This document shows, in pieces, positions 48,941 to 57,597 of a DNA stretch of 64,000 nucleotides. The DNA lies in the NCBI GenBank assembly GCA_017467275.1, contig JAFTSN010000019.1, positions 1 to 64,000 of the forward strand, in the 5' to 3' direction. Positions within the stretch are counted from its first letter, which is position 1; every line of letters begins with the position of its first letter. Origin of the DNA: Clostridia bacterium. Lineage in GTDB: Bacteria > Bacillota > Clostridia > Christensenellales > Borkfalkiaceae. Both the position numbers and the translations under genes were made by a program. The notes below the pieces were generated by a model, which saw nothing but the letters and a program-made list of their open reading frames with translations, did not search any database and was not told the origin of the DNA.

Positions 48941-50566
48941 TTATCTCTTGACCGCGAACTGATACATTTTCGCAAGGAGGGAATCGGGGATTCTGTCTCT
49001 GTACTGACCGAGGAAGATAAAGACCTTGCGGAAGAATTCCGTGTTGTCTCCGCCGACCTCGTAATCGGGCAGGTTCTTGGTCTCGCCCTGGTACTTGAGA
49101 ATGAAGATATTCGTGAACTGTTCTCTCTCCTCGTTGTTGAGCGAAGCGATGAACGGATCGAAGCTCTTGGAGTTATAGAAATCGTATCCGGCAGGAGCAA
49201 CGGGCGCAACGGGTTCTTCCGCAGGCGTTTCTTCTTCCACCGTTTCAACTTCCGCTTCCACGGTCTCTGCAACAGCGTCCTCTTCCGCCGTTTCTGATTC
49301 AACCTCGCCGAGGTTGTCTTCTTCCACAGCGTAATCGTAGGGCACAGCCTCTGCATAGACGCCGACTTCTTCTTCCTCTTCTTCCGCAACCGTCTCTTCG
49401 ACAACGGGAGCATCTTCCACAACAGGAACGGTGTAATCTTCAACGACAACTGCTTCCTCTTCGGGCTCTTCCTCGGTTTCGACTGCCGCTGCGGCATTCT
49501 TCGCTTTCTTGCTGCTGACGCCCTTGGCAATCGCGCAAATGACAATCTGCAAAAGCGCAACGCCTGCCGCCGCCGCGGCAAAGATCACAATATTTTCAAT
49601 ATCCTTAACCGCGTCGACCGTGAACGCAAAGTAGACGGCGAAGCCCGCGAAAATAAGGGAGAATACGTAACGAATGATGTCGAAGACAAGACCTTTCTTC
49701 GCGCCGACTCGAATGAGGGAAACGAAGAAGTTAAACACGGAAACCGCCGTGAATGCAAGAATGAAGTAACGGAAGAACATACCCGCCTTTAATCCGGGGA
49801 TAAGGCTCTTCTCCGTGGAGGTAATCATCGTCGCGACCGCCGCTTCCAAATTCTCGGTAAAAACATAGAAATAAACGTAAGCCCCCGAGAATGCAAGCGT
49901 GAAAATGAAAAGGAACAGCGTGAGCCACGTCTTGGCGCCCGCCTTGCTAAAGCCATACGCAACGTAGATTAAAAGGGATGCGCCGACGATGCCGAGAATC
50001 GGGTAGCTAAAGACGTTACCAAGCCCGAAGTGTCTGGAAATCGCCCAAATTGCAAGGGAATAAGCGCCGTAGAGGAAAGTGTTCATGAACGCGATGGCGC
50101 GAACCATGCAAGGCGCTTTCTTACCGCTGAAAATGGCAACGATCATGAAAATGACCGAGAAGACCATAGCCACGGGGAAGAAATAAATTGCAACCGAGAG
50201 TCCCTTACCGATCGCGCGGAAAGAGGTGAACACGGGCAGGAAGCCGAAAAGCTTCTCGATTTCCGCAGGTCCGCCTTCAATGCCCTTATAAAGGTCAGCC
50301 GCGCCGTTCTTAGAGAAGAGCGCGAGGAACGCGTCGAGCAGAGTCAAGTCCTCCTGGATAACGTAATCCTTTTTCGCCGCTAACACGAGGGGTACGGCGA
50401 AAAGGCACACGATCACGATGGGAGCCACGGCGAGAAGCACAGCCAAAATACGGCTGAAAACGTTCTTCTTGCCTTTCGTCTCCACGGGGGAGACGGGTGC
50501 AGTGTCGAGCATTTCTTTCATTTCGTCGTTGGTTACTTCGACGGAATCGGTGTAGGTTTTGCTCAT
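48941..50566 (-). CDS. Polytopic membrane protein with acidic linker and conserved-looking C-terminal domain
   Basis: 541 residues from the ATG at 50566 (CAGGAG upstream). Roughly the first 330 residues hold eight or nine membrane segments (for example ILAVLLAVAPIVIVCLFAVP and IVIFAAAAAGVALLQIVICA). A ~110-residue, very Glu/Val-rich disordered linker follows (PEEEAVVVEDYTVPVVEDAP), and then an ~80-residue globular helical end (FIASLNNEEREQFTNIFILK to LLAKMYQFAVKR). Family not recognised. Own consensus promoter and double terminator: a stand-alone, probably well expressed gene. Confidence 0.8.
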   Translation of the reverse strand: MSKTYTDSVEVTNDEMKEMLDTAPVSPVETKGKKNVFSRILAVLLAVAPIVIVCLFAVPLVLAAKKDYVIQEDLTLLDAFLALFSKNGAADLYKGIEGGPAEIEKLFGFLPVFTSFRAIGKGLSVAIYFFPVAMVFSVIFMIVAIFSGKKAPCMVRAIAFMNTFLYGAYSLAIWAISRHFGLGNVFSYPILGIVGASLLIYVAYGFSKAGAKTWLTLFLFIFTLAFSGAYVYFYVFTENLEAAVATMITSTEKSLIPGLKAGMFFRYFILAFTAVSVFNFFVSLIRVGAKKGLVFDIIRYVFSLIFAGFAVYFAFTVDAVKDIENIVIFAAAAAGVALLQIVICAIAKGVSSKKAKNAAAAVETEEEPEEEAVVVEDYTVPVVEDAPVVEETVAEEEEEEVGVYAEAVPYDYAVEEDNLGEVESETAEEDAVAETVEAEVETVEEETPAEEPVAPVAPAGYDFYNSKSFDPFIASLNNEEREQFTNIFILKYQGETKNLPDYEVGGDNTEFFRKVFIFLGQYRDRIPDSLLAKMYQFAVKR

Positions 50567-50676
50567 AATACAACTCCTGAAATTTATTTTTTTTCTTGTC
50601 GGAATCGATCGTTTTTCTTGTGCGAAAATCAAAAACGAAGCTTTGTCCCGACAATATATTACTTTTAGTATTTTAT

Positions 50677-50705
50677 ATTATATCATGTAATTTGTGTTCT
50701 GTCAA
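50677..50705 (-). promoter_or_regulatory. Promoter of the polytopic membrane protein gene
   Basis: Reverse strand TTGACA (50705-50700), 17 nt, TATAAT (50682-50677). Leader of about 105 nt, AT-rich, no clear structure. Confidence 0.88.
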
Positions 50706-50819
50706 TGCGAAAGAGCCGATTTTTTCCATTTTTTCACGAAATTTTTTCGTTTGGAAAGCATGGAAATTTCAGGAAAACCTCAGCATTTCAAAGAATCGCG
50801 AAAAACGCCGTAAAAAACC

Positions 50820-50848
50820 TTGAAATTTTTCCCTTTTTAGGTTATAAT
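50820..50848 (+). promoter_or_regulatory. Promoter of the PucR-type regulator
   Basis: TTGAAA (50820-50825), 17 nt, TATAAT (50843-50848). Between the two divergent promoters (50706-50819) I see only AT-rich sequence without genes. Confidence 0.85.
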
Positions 50849-50912
50849 ATAGGGGAAATCAAACGGCTTGCAACCTGCCCGAGCGCGGCGGAGAAGCGGT
50901 CACGGAGGAATT

Positions 50913-51914
50913 ATGGCGGGGATAGAAAAAATCATAGAGGAGATCGGGAAAAATCTCGGACTGAAAATCACTTATAAACGGGATACCGACGGGTCGCTTT
51001 CACCTGCGCCCGTTCGGACGGACGAAAAGGGGGAGCACACCCTCTTCCGCTTTTTCTATCGCAACGTACCCTACGTCGGTTCGATTGAGGGTGCGGGGGA
51101 GACGGAAAAAAACTACGCTCTGCTTCTGCCCGCCTATATCGACACCTTTTCCGATCGTGAAGAGCTCAGCAAAGCGGAATTTTTAAAGCGGATTTTGCTC
51201 GATGAATGTCCGTCGTCGGATATCTATAAATACATGATGAAATTTTCCGTCCGCGAGGGGGTACCCTGTTTTGTGATTGCGCTCAAGCTTTCCCTTCTCT
51301 CCGAGGATGCGCTTTCGCTCGTTTCCCAATACGGCGGGAACGATATGGACACGGCAATTCGCATGGACAAAAAGAATTGTGTGCTCGTCAAGTTCGTGGG
51401 CGAGGAGGACAGTGAATACCGCTCTGCAACCGATTACGCCGACTTTTTGACCCAGTCCTTAAAGGAGGAGCTCGGCGTGGAGGTCACGGCGGGGGTCGGT
51501 TCGGCGGTCAAAGGCTTTAAGGACGTTGCCACGTCCTATATCCAAGCGGCGGCAGCGCTTCGCTATGCGGGCGTGTTTTCCACGGGCGGCGGGGTACATT
51601 CCTATAAGGAATATATGCTCGTCAAGATGCTCGAGGACGTGCCCGAAGCCAAACTTTCGGAGTATCTGGCAGAGATCACGGACGAAGCCTCCAAGGAGAT
51701 TTTCGACGACGAGGAAATGGTGGGCACCGCGGAGGAGTTTTTGCAAAACAGTCTCAACGTCAGCGAAACCTCGCGTAAGCTATATATGCACCGAAACACG
51801 CTTTTATACCGTCTTGATAAAATCGAAAAGGCAACGGGCTTGAATATCCGTCAGTTTTCCGACGCGGTGTCCTTCCGAGTTCTGACCATTTTATATAAGC
51901 TCTTGCAGAAATAA
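50913..51914 (+). CDS. PucR/CdaR-type transcriptional regulator
   Basis: 333 residues from the ATG at 50913 (CGGAGGAA upstream). The middle part (VGVGSAVKGFKDVATSYIQA near 200-222) is the GGDEF-like CdaR module; the C terminus has NSLNVSETSRKLYMHRNTLLYRLDKIEK, the PucR C-terminal HTH (HRNTLxYRLxKIE). Such regulators respond to small metabolites. No metabolic operon is adjacent; the next gene is an S41 protease, behind a terminator. Confidence 0.87.
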   Translation: MAGIEKIIEEIGKNLGLKITYKRDTDGSLSPAPVRTDEKGEHTLFRFFYRNVPYVGSIEGAGETEKNYALLLPAYIDTFSDREELSKAEFLKRILLDECPSSDIYKYMMKFSVREGVPCFVIALKLSLLSEDALSLVSQYGGNDMDTAIRMDKKNCVLVKFVGEEDSEYRSATDYADFLTQSLKEELGVEVTAGVGSAVKGFKDVATSYIQAAAALRYAGVFSTGGGVHSYKEYMLVKMLEDVPEAKLSEYLAEITDEASKEIFDDEEMVGTAEEFLQNSLNVSETSRKLYMHRNTLLYRLDKIEKATGLNIRQFSDAVSFRVLTILYKLLQK

Positions 51915-51970
51915 TATTATATAGTATGTCGGTCGGGGTGCCGATTATCCGTAGAATTTCATTAAAAATA

Positions 51971-51991
51971 GACGGGCGCCGCCCGTTTTTT
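51971..51991 (+). terminator. Terminator between the PucR regulator and the S41 protease
   Basis: ACGGGC (51972-51977) pairs with GCCCGT (51981-51986), 3-nt loop, TTTTTT tail. It lies only 10 nt before the ATG at 52001, so it could also act on the protease leader. Confidence 0.65.
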
Positions 51992-52000
51992 GGGGGATAA

Positions 52001-53485
52001 ATGGAGCAGAAAGAGGAAACAGAGAAAACAGAGAAAACAGAACGAGACGAGGTCGTCTTTCCCGAATTTGACGGCGAAAAAACAGCGGTCGGCGCGCCGA
52101 GCGGGGAGCGCTTTAAAGAATTGAACGAGGCACCCATGGACGGGATGAACGAGGACGTGGATGGTTCCAAGCCCTCCAAGAAAAAGAGCAAGAGAGCCCG
52201 TGTGCTTGGCACGGTTGCGCTCTCCTTGGGGATCGCCGCCGTGAGCTTTTTCACGGGCTACGGCGTCTATGCCGCCACGCTCGATCCCGAGCTGCGCTCC
52301 TTGATTTGGGCAAAAAAGCGTATTCAAAAAAACTACATCGAAGAGGTCACGGACGACGAGTTCTACGACGCGGTTTTCAGCGGTGTGAATTCCCTTCTCG
52401 ATCCTTATTCGCAGTATTTTTCCGCAGAGGAATATAAAGCGGTTCTCGAATCGGCAACGGGCAGATGGATCGGCATGGGCATCACATTTTCCGTTGTGGA
52501 CGCAAACGGCAACGACCGACTTCTCGCGATCCGCGTTGCGGGGAATTCTCCCGCCGAGCAGGTCGGCATCAAGGCGGGGACCTACGTCCTCGGGTTCGGC
52601 GGGAGCGAGGAAACGGTTAAAGACAGCGTTTCCTACACCGAGCTCACGGGCTTTTTAAAGGACTACGGCGAGGGCGAGAAATTTGTTTTGAAGCTTCGCG
52701 ACGGGGAGACGGGCGAGCCCTATTATAGAGAGCTTTCCATGGAGAGTTTCGTTGAAAACTACGTATTCTACCGCTCGAGCACAACGGCGTATTCTTTCGT
52801 CGGTAAAAACGCCACTCAAAAGGAAGCGACGGACAACGTGCTTTCTGCGTTGGACGATCAGACGGCGTATATCCGTATCACCGAGTTTAACGGCAGGGCG
52901 GCGGCGGAATTTGCGCTTGCTATGAAAGTATTCAAGGAGGAGGGCAAGAAAAATCTCGTCCTCGATTTAAGAATGAACGGCGGCGGATATATGGATATCC
53001 TTTCCGAGATTGCGGCGTATTTGTGCAAGGACGCAAAAAGCGCTTCGCCTGTGATTGCCGCCGCAGTGTATAAAAACGGCAAGCGGGACGAATTTAAGGC
53101 GAGCGGGAACAAATTCAGCTCGTATTTTTCCGCGGACAGCAAAATCAGCGTACTTGCGGACGCGGACACGGCATCCGCTTCCGAATGTCTGATCGGCTGT
53201 ATGGTGGACTACGGCACGATTGGCTTTGACGATATTTATCTCTCCTATCGCGGGGGCGAAGCGCGCACCTACGGCAAGGGGATCATGCAGACCACCTATC
53301 CCCGCTTCTTCTTCGGCTCCACTGACGCCATCAAGCTGACCACGGCAAACATCGTCTGGCCCGTTTCGGGAAAGAGCATTCACGGCGTGGGCGTAACGCC
53401 AGCGGACGGGGCGAGCACCGTCTCGGAAAATTATGCGGGTGATGCCGAGATTTTTGAGGCGGTCGGAAAAATTCTCGCAAAGTGA
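52001..53485 (+). CDS. S41-family C-terminal processing peptidase
   Basis: A 494-residue membrane-anchored protease. A charged cytoplasmic tail of 65 residues with TEKTEKTE repeats, one membrane helix near 67-90, then the PDZ-like region (AGNSPAEQVGIKAGTYVLGF near 178) and the S41 catalytic core: TASASECLIG near 390 with the nucleophile Ser and RTYGKGIMQT near 424 with the catalytic Lys. Cleaves C-terminal ends of extracytoplasmic proteins; related enzymes process sporulation or wall factors. Ribosome site GGGGGA. Confidence 0.92.
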   Translation: MEQKEETEKTEKTERDEVVFPEFDGEKTAVGAPSGERFKELNEAPMDGMNEDVDGSKPSKKKSKRARVLGTVALSLGIAAVSFFTGYGVYAATLDPELRSLIWAKKRIQKNYIEEVTDDEFYDAVFSGVNSLLDPYSQYFSAEEYKAVLESATGRWIGMGITFSVVDANGNDRLLAIRVAGNSPAEQVGIKAGTYVLGFGGSEETVKDSVSYTELTGFLKDYGEGEKFVLKLRDGETGEPYYRELSMESFVENYVFYRSSTTAYSFVGKNATQKEATDNVLSALDDQTAYIRITEFNGRAAAEFALAMKVFKEEGKKNLVLDLRMNGGGYMDILSEIAAYLCKDAKSASPVIAAAVYKNGKRDEFKASGNKFSSYFSADSKISVLADADTASASECLIGCMVDYGTIGFDDIYLSYRGGEARTYGKGIMQTTYPRFFFGSTDAIKLTTANIVWPVSGKSIHGVGVTPADGASTVSENYAGDAEIFEAVGKILAK

Positions 53486-53515
53486 GGGTTTCGCCGTAAA
53501 ACGTGGCGAAAACAG

Positions 53516-53544
53516 TTGAAAAAAATCCCCGATTGCGATATAAT
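53516..53544 (+). promoter_or_regulatory. proS promoter
   Basis: TTGAAA (53516-53521), 17 nt, TATAAT (53539-53544). The leader of about 35 nt is too short for a T-box. Confidence 0.85.
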
Positions 53545-53586
53545 GTAAACGAAAAAAATATTTTGTAATGCTACGAGGTAAACAAG

Positions 53587-55014
53587 ATGGCAAAAGAAAC
53601 GTTTGTCGAGCAGATTGCCGACATTGAGCAGGATTTCCCCCAGTGGTACACCGACGTGGTCTTAAAGACCAAACTTGTCGATTACGGTCCCGTCAAGGGC
53701 ACGATGGTCATTCGCCCCTACGGCTATGCGATTTGGGAAAACATTCAAAAGGAATTGGATAAGCGCTTTAAGGCGCAGGGTGTGGAGAATGCCTATTTCC
53801 CTCTGCTCATTCCTATGAGCTTCTTCACAAAAGAAGCCGAGCACGTCGAGGGCTTTGCGCCCGAGGTTGCCGTCGTGACGGTTGCGGGCGGGGAAAAGCT
53901 CGCGGAGCCTTTGGCGATCCGTCCCACCTCGGAAACCATCATCGGAACGATGTTCTCCAAGTGGGTGCAGTCCTATCGCGAACTGCCCATGAAAGTTAAC
54001 CAGTGGTGCAACGTCATGCGTTGGGAAAAGACCACCCGCCCGTTCTTGAGAACAAGCGAATTCCTGTGGCAGGAGGGGCACACCGTCCATTCCACGGCTG
54101 AGGAAGCGGAGGAAGCGACGATGACCATGCTCGGCGTGTATAAGGAGTTTGCCGAGAACTGTCTTGCGATTCCCGTGATCACGGGCAAAAAGACGGAAAA
54201 GGAAAAATTTGCGGGCGCGGTTGCGACCTATGGCATGGAAGCCATGATGCACGACGGCAAGAGTCTGCAAGCGGGCACGTCTCATTATCTCGGCACGAAC
54301 TTTTCCGAAGCGTTCGATATCCGCTTCTTGGATAGCGACGGCACGCACAAGACCGCTTTCACCTCCTCGTGGGGCGTCTCCACGCGGCTGATCGGCGCGA
54401 TTATCATGACCCACGGCGACGAGCGCGGACTGGTGCTTCCGCCTGTGGTTGCGCCCGTGCAATGCGTGATCGTACCCATCGCGGCGAGAAAGGGCGGCGT
54501 TGTGGAAGCTTGCGAATCGCTCAAAGCGGAGCTTGAAAAGGCGGGACTTCGCGTGGCGTTCGATAATTCGGACAATAGCCCTGGCTGGAAATTCAACGAA
54601 TGGGAAATGAAAGGCGTACCCGTGCGTATCGAGCTCGGTCCCCGCGATATCGAGGCAGGCAAGATGCTCTGCGCCCGTCGCGACACCCTTGAAAAGGGAG
54701 AGTATCCGCTCGAGAATGCGGTGGAGTCCGTCAAGGCGCTTTTGGACGAGGTGCAAAAGAACATGCTTGAAAAGGCACGTAAGCACCGCGACAGCCACAT
54801 TGTCTATGCGGACAGCATGAAAGGAATTCTCGACGGCGTGGAGGGCGGCAACTTCGTGAAAGCGGGCTGGTGCGGCTGCCGTGCCTGCGAGGAGAAGATC
54901 AAGGAGGAGACGGCTGCGACCGCGCGCGTCTATGCCGAGGGCGAAACAGCGGAAAAATGTGCTGTTTGCGGCGAAAAATCCAAGCACGTGATCATTTACG
55001 CAAGAGCATATTAA
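53587..55014 (+). CDS. proS: Prolyl-tRNA synthetase (short, archaeal/eukaryote-like type)
   Basis: A 475-residue class II synthetase without the editing insertion of the bacterial long form. Motifs: FPLLIPMSFF, RPTSETIIG (motif 2 region near 117), TSHYLGTNFS, and HGDERGLVLPP (motif 3 near 277). The C-terminal domain carries a zinc site (CGCRACEEK and CAVCGE). The C terminus ARAY ends with Tyr as in this type. Confidence 0.96.
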   Translation: MAKETFVEQIADIEQDFPQWYTDVVLKTKLVDYGPVKGTMVIRPYGYAIWENIQKELDKRFKAQGVENAYFPLLIPMSFFTKEAEHVEGFAPEVAVVTVAGGEKLAEPLAIRPTSETIIGTMFSKWVQSYRELPMKVNQWCNVMRWEKTTRPFLRTSEFLWQEGHTVHSTAEEAEEATMTMLGVYKEFAENCLAIPVITGKKTEKEKFAGAVATYGMEAMMHDGKSLQAGTSHYLGTNFSEAFDIRFLDSDGTHKTAFTSSWGVSTRLIGAIIMTHGDERGLVLPPVVAPVQCVIVPIAARKGGVVEACESLKAELEKAGLRVAFDNSDNSPGWKFNEWEMKGVPVRIELGPRDIEAGKMLCARRDTLEKGEYPLENAVESVKALLDEVQKNMLEKARKHRDSHIVYADSMKGILDGVEGGNFVKAGWCGCRACEEKIKEETAATARVYAEGETAEKCAVCGEKSKHVIIYARAY

Positions 55015-55029
55015 TCCAAACAAACGCAT

Positions 55030-55190
55030 GGGGCATGTCTGCAATGAAACAAAGACGGTCGGGGCATGTCCTTGTTGAAAAGAAAGGAAAGGAACGGTTT
55101 TTCGACCGTTCTTTTTTTGCGCCCAAACATATCCGTGAGCGCGCCCAAACGTACTCGCGGGAGCGCGCGCAAAGGATTTTTAAGCTTTTT
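55030..55190. repeat. Short direct repeats around the proS terminator
   Basis: GGGGCATGTC occurs at 55030-55039 and 55061-55070. Past the terminator, GCGCCCAAAC occurs twice (starting about 55119 and 55140) in a GC-rich stretch. No gene. The repeats may be remnants of slippage or a small duplicated site. Confidence 0.5.
55092..55118 (+). terminator. proS terminator
   Basis: GAACGGT (55092-55098) pairs with ACCGTTC (55105-55111), followed by TTTTTTT. Confidence 0.9.
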
Positions 55191-55256
55191 GAATAAAAAA
55201 CCGTCAAAAAAACGCCTTCACAGCCGAGTAATTCCGTAAAAAAAGCGTTTACGCGC

Positions 55257-55286
55257 TTGACGGCGGCGGGGAGAAAATGGTATAAT
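55257..55286 (+). promoter_or_regulatory. Promoter of the XRE-TM/mcsAB-clpC unit, +1 at the start codon
   Basis: TTGACG (55257-55262), 18 nt, TATAAT (55281-55286). With the -10 ending at -7, +1 is the A of the ATG at 55293, so the transcript appears leaderless. No CtsR operator (GGTCAAA repeats) is seen around it. Confidence 0.8.
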
Positions 55287-55292
55287 GCTATT

Positions 55293-56018
55293 ATGGAAAC
55301 TGTCGAAATCAATCAAACAACGGAAGAGATTAATGAGCGAATTGCCAAAAACCTGATTTACTACCGCAAAAACGCGGGGTTGACGCAGGCAGAGCTTGCC
55401 GCGCTCATCAACTATTCGGACAAATCGGTCTCCAAATGGGAGTCGGCGGGCGGCGTACCCGATATCTACATTTTGTTGAAGCTCGCCGAGCTTTATAAAA
55501 TCACGGTGGACGACCTCGTTTACGGCGAAGCGCGGAAAAAACAGACGGAGGAGGAAAAGTCCCGTGCCCGTAAGCTTCCTTCGTGGACGGAGACCCTTTT
55601 AATGCTTCTCACAAGCGGGATCGTTTGGCTTTTGGCAACGATCGGATTTGTCACGGGCAATCTTTTTATAGCGGGTAAGCCGTGGTGGCTGTTGTTTATC
55701 GGCGCACTGCCTTTAAACGCGATACTTATCTTGGTGCTTTCTGCCGTTTGGAAGAAAAAGATCCTCAATTTTATTTCCGTAAGCTTGTTGATTTGGACGG
55801 CACTTGTCTGCATCTATTTAAATCTCCGCGCCCTGATAGACGGTATCGGCGCAATCGATAAGCACAATCTTTGGCTTTTGTTCCTGCTCGGAATCCCCTT
55901 GCAGGTTTTAGAGATCTTCTGGGTGTTCTTCCGTATGGCGTTAAAATCCAAGCGCAAGCTCCGCGAGGCGGCGGCGCAAGAAGCGGCGCAAGAAAACGGG
56001 GAAGAAACCGCCCGTTAA
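55293..56018 (+). CDS. XRE helix-turn-helix protein with membrane domain
   Basis: 241 residues from the ATG at 55293. HTH_3 domain: LTQAELAALINYSDKSVSKWE near 36-56, then DIYILLKLAELYKITVDDLV. A charged linker is followed by four membrane helices (for example TLLMLLTSGIVWLLATIGFV and LWLLFLLGIPLQVLEIFWVF) and an Ala/Glu tail. The membrane part suggests a DNA-binding regulator tied to envelope state. Its place directly ahead of mcsA-mcsB-clpC is where CtsR sits in Bacillus. 31 nt separate it from mcsA, with AAAGGGG as ribosome site. Confidence 0.88.
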   Translation: METVEINQTTEEINERIAKNLIYYRKNAGLTQAELAALINYSDKSVSKWESAGGVPDIYILLKLAELYKITVDDLVYGEARKKQTEEEKSRARKLPSWTETLLMLLTSGIVWLLATIGFVTGNLFIAGKPWWLLFIGALPLNAILILVLSAVWKKKILNFISVSLLIWTALVCIYLNLRALIDGIGAIDKHNLWLLFLLGIPLQVLEIFWVFFRMALKSKRKLREAAAQEAAQENGEETAR

Positions 56019-56049
56019 ACAACGAAAAAGAAAGGGGAAAACGTAAGTC

Positions 56050-56520
56050 ATGTCCATGCTGTGTTGCGCCTGCAAGAAAAATCAAGCGACGAATATGTAT
56101 GAACGCTCTGCCGACGGAAAAAAGCGGACGGAATATTATTGTTCGGATTGCTACCGCCGTCTGTTTATTACGGCGGACGGTTTCCCTGCGACGGGCGAAC
56201 TTGCCGTCTGTCCCCGTTGCGGAACGACGACAAAGGATTTTCTCTCCCACGGCGTGGTTGGCTGTGAGGAATGCTATGTGCATCTTGCCGCGGAGGTGAT
56301 CCCCGCGGTCGTGCGAATGCAGGGCAGAGAGGCGCACTGCGGCAAACGCCCCAAAAACGGCGCCGAGCGTAAGCGCGAGGAGCTGGAGACGCGGCGCAAG
56401 AAGCTCAAAGCGGAAGTGGAAAAACGTCTCCGTGCGGGCGATTACGAGAGCGCGAGAAAATATTCCGAGGAGCTTAAGGACGTGAATGCCGCCCTCGGGC
56501 AAGGGGAGGTAACGGACTGA
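56050..56520 (+). CDS. mcsA: McsA-like zinc-finger activator of the McsB kinase
   Basis: A 156-residue protein with four Cys pairs (CCAC, CSDC, CPRC, CEEC) typical of McsA and a C-terminal UVR-like coiled coil (RLRAGDYESARKYSEELKDVNAAL). McsA binds and activates McsB for heat and metal stress. Its TGA overlaps the mcsB start. Confidence 0.9.
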   Translation: MSMLCCACKKNQATNMYERSADGKKRTEYYCSDCYRRLFITADGFPATGELAVCPRCGTTTKDFLSHGVVGCEECYVHLAAEVIPAVVRMQGREAHCGKRPKNGAERKREELETRRKKLKAEVEKRLRAGDYESARKYSEELKDVNAALGQGEVTD

Positions 56521-57545
56521 TGTCGGACACTCCCAAATTCATGGAAACGACGGTTATATCCACCCGCGTTCGTCTCGCGCGGAATGTCAAGGGCTATCCC
56601 TTCCCCGAAAAGCTGTCTCCCGCGCGGGCGAGCGAGATTGTTTCGACGGTCGGAAAGGCGCTTTCGGGGCTGGACAATTTCACCGAATACGATATCGGTA
56701 AAATCAGCGCCGAGGAGGCGACCTTGCTTCAGGAAAAGCATCTCATAAGCCCTGCGCTCGTTCGTCGAAAGGGCGGTGCGGCGGCGTTTATCTCCTCGGA
56801 TAAAGAAGTTTCCGTCATGGTCAACGAGGAGGATCATCTGCGGGAACAGTATATTTTAAAAGGCTTTCAGCTCTATAAGGCATACGAACGCTTAAGCGGC
56901 ATTGACGACGTTTTAGGCGAATCGGTATCCTTCGCATTCGATTCCAAGCTCGGCTTTTTAACGGCTTGTCCGAGCAATCTCGGCACGGGGCTCCGCGCCT
57001 CGGTCATGATGTTTTTGCCGGGACTGGAAAAATACGGCAAGCTCGAAAAGCTTTTGCCCGCGCTCAAAAAGAACGGCTTAACCGTCCGCGGCGTATTCGG
57101 CGAGGGCTCGACGGCAGAGGGCTATTCCTATCAAATCAGCAACGAACGCACGCTCGGTTATTCGGAGGCGGACCTTCTTTCGCATATGCAGGAAGTGACC
57201 TTAAACCTCGCCGAGCTCGAAATCCGCGCGCGCGAAAAGATGCTCTCCGAGGATAAGCTGGGCTATCGCGACGCATGCTTGCGCGCTTACGGTGCGCTTT
57301 GCCACTGTGCGGTATTGCCCGTTTCGGAGCTGACGGAGGGGATCGTGAAGGTCCGTCTCGGCGCGGCTCTCGGCTTTTTTAAGGTCAGCGACATCAACGC
57401 TTTCAACGACTTTGTGGCGAATATGCGCCCGATCTCCTTTAAAATGGGAAACTGCCCGCCCAAAGCGACGGACTACGAATGCGACTGTCATCGCGCGTCG
57501 ATCGTCGGGAAAGTGCTCCCGCGGCTTGTAAAGCGCGCAGATTGA
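56520..57545 (+). CDS. mcsB: Protein arginine kinase McsB
   Basis: A 341-residue phosphagen-kinase fold enzyme that phosphorylates Arg on proteins, marking them for ClpCP. VISTRVRLARNVKGYPFP near 10-27 and CPSNLGTGLRASVMM near 150 are the ATP-binding and catalytic segments; EGS and YSYQISNE follow. ctsR, its classical target gene, is not present in this operon. Confidence 0.94.
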   Translation: MSDTPKFMETTVISTRVRLARNVKGYPFPEKLSPARASEIVSTVGKALSGLDNFTEYDIGKISAEEATLLQEKHLISPALVRRKGGAAAFISSDKEVSVMVNEEDHLREQYILKGFQLYKAYERLSGIDDVLGESVSFAFDSKLGFLTACPSNLGTGLRASVMMFLPGLEKYGKLEKLLPALKKNGLTVRGVFGEGSTAEGYSYQISNERTLGYSEADLLSHMQEVTLNLAELEIRAREKMLSEDKLGYRDACLRAYGALCHCAVLPVSELTEGIVKVRLGAALGFFKVSDINAFNDFVANMRPISFKMGNCPPKATDYECDCHRASIVGKVLPRLVKRAD

Positions 57546-57597
57546 GGGTTGCCGCATATAATAATGAAGATTGAAAATCCGATGGGGTAAAAAAGAC

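Noticed and set aside
53662..55044. Reverse-strand open frame of 460 codons opposite proS
   Set aside because: Shadow of proS; no motif, no promoter.
54870..55196. Forward frame running past the proS stop region
   Set aside because: It runs through the proS terminator hairpin and GC-rich repeats and lacks a ribosome site.
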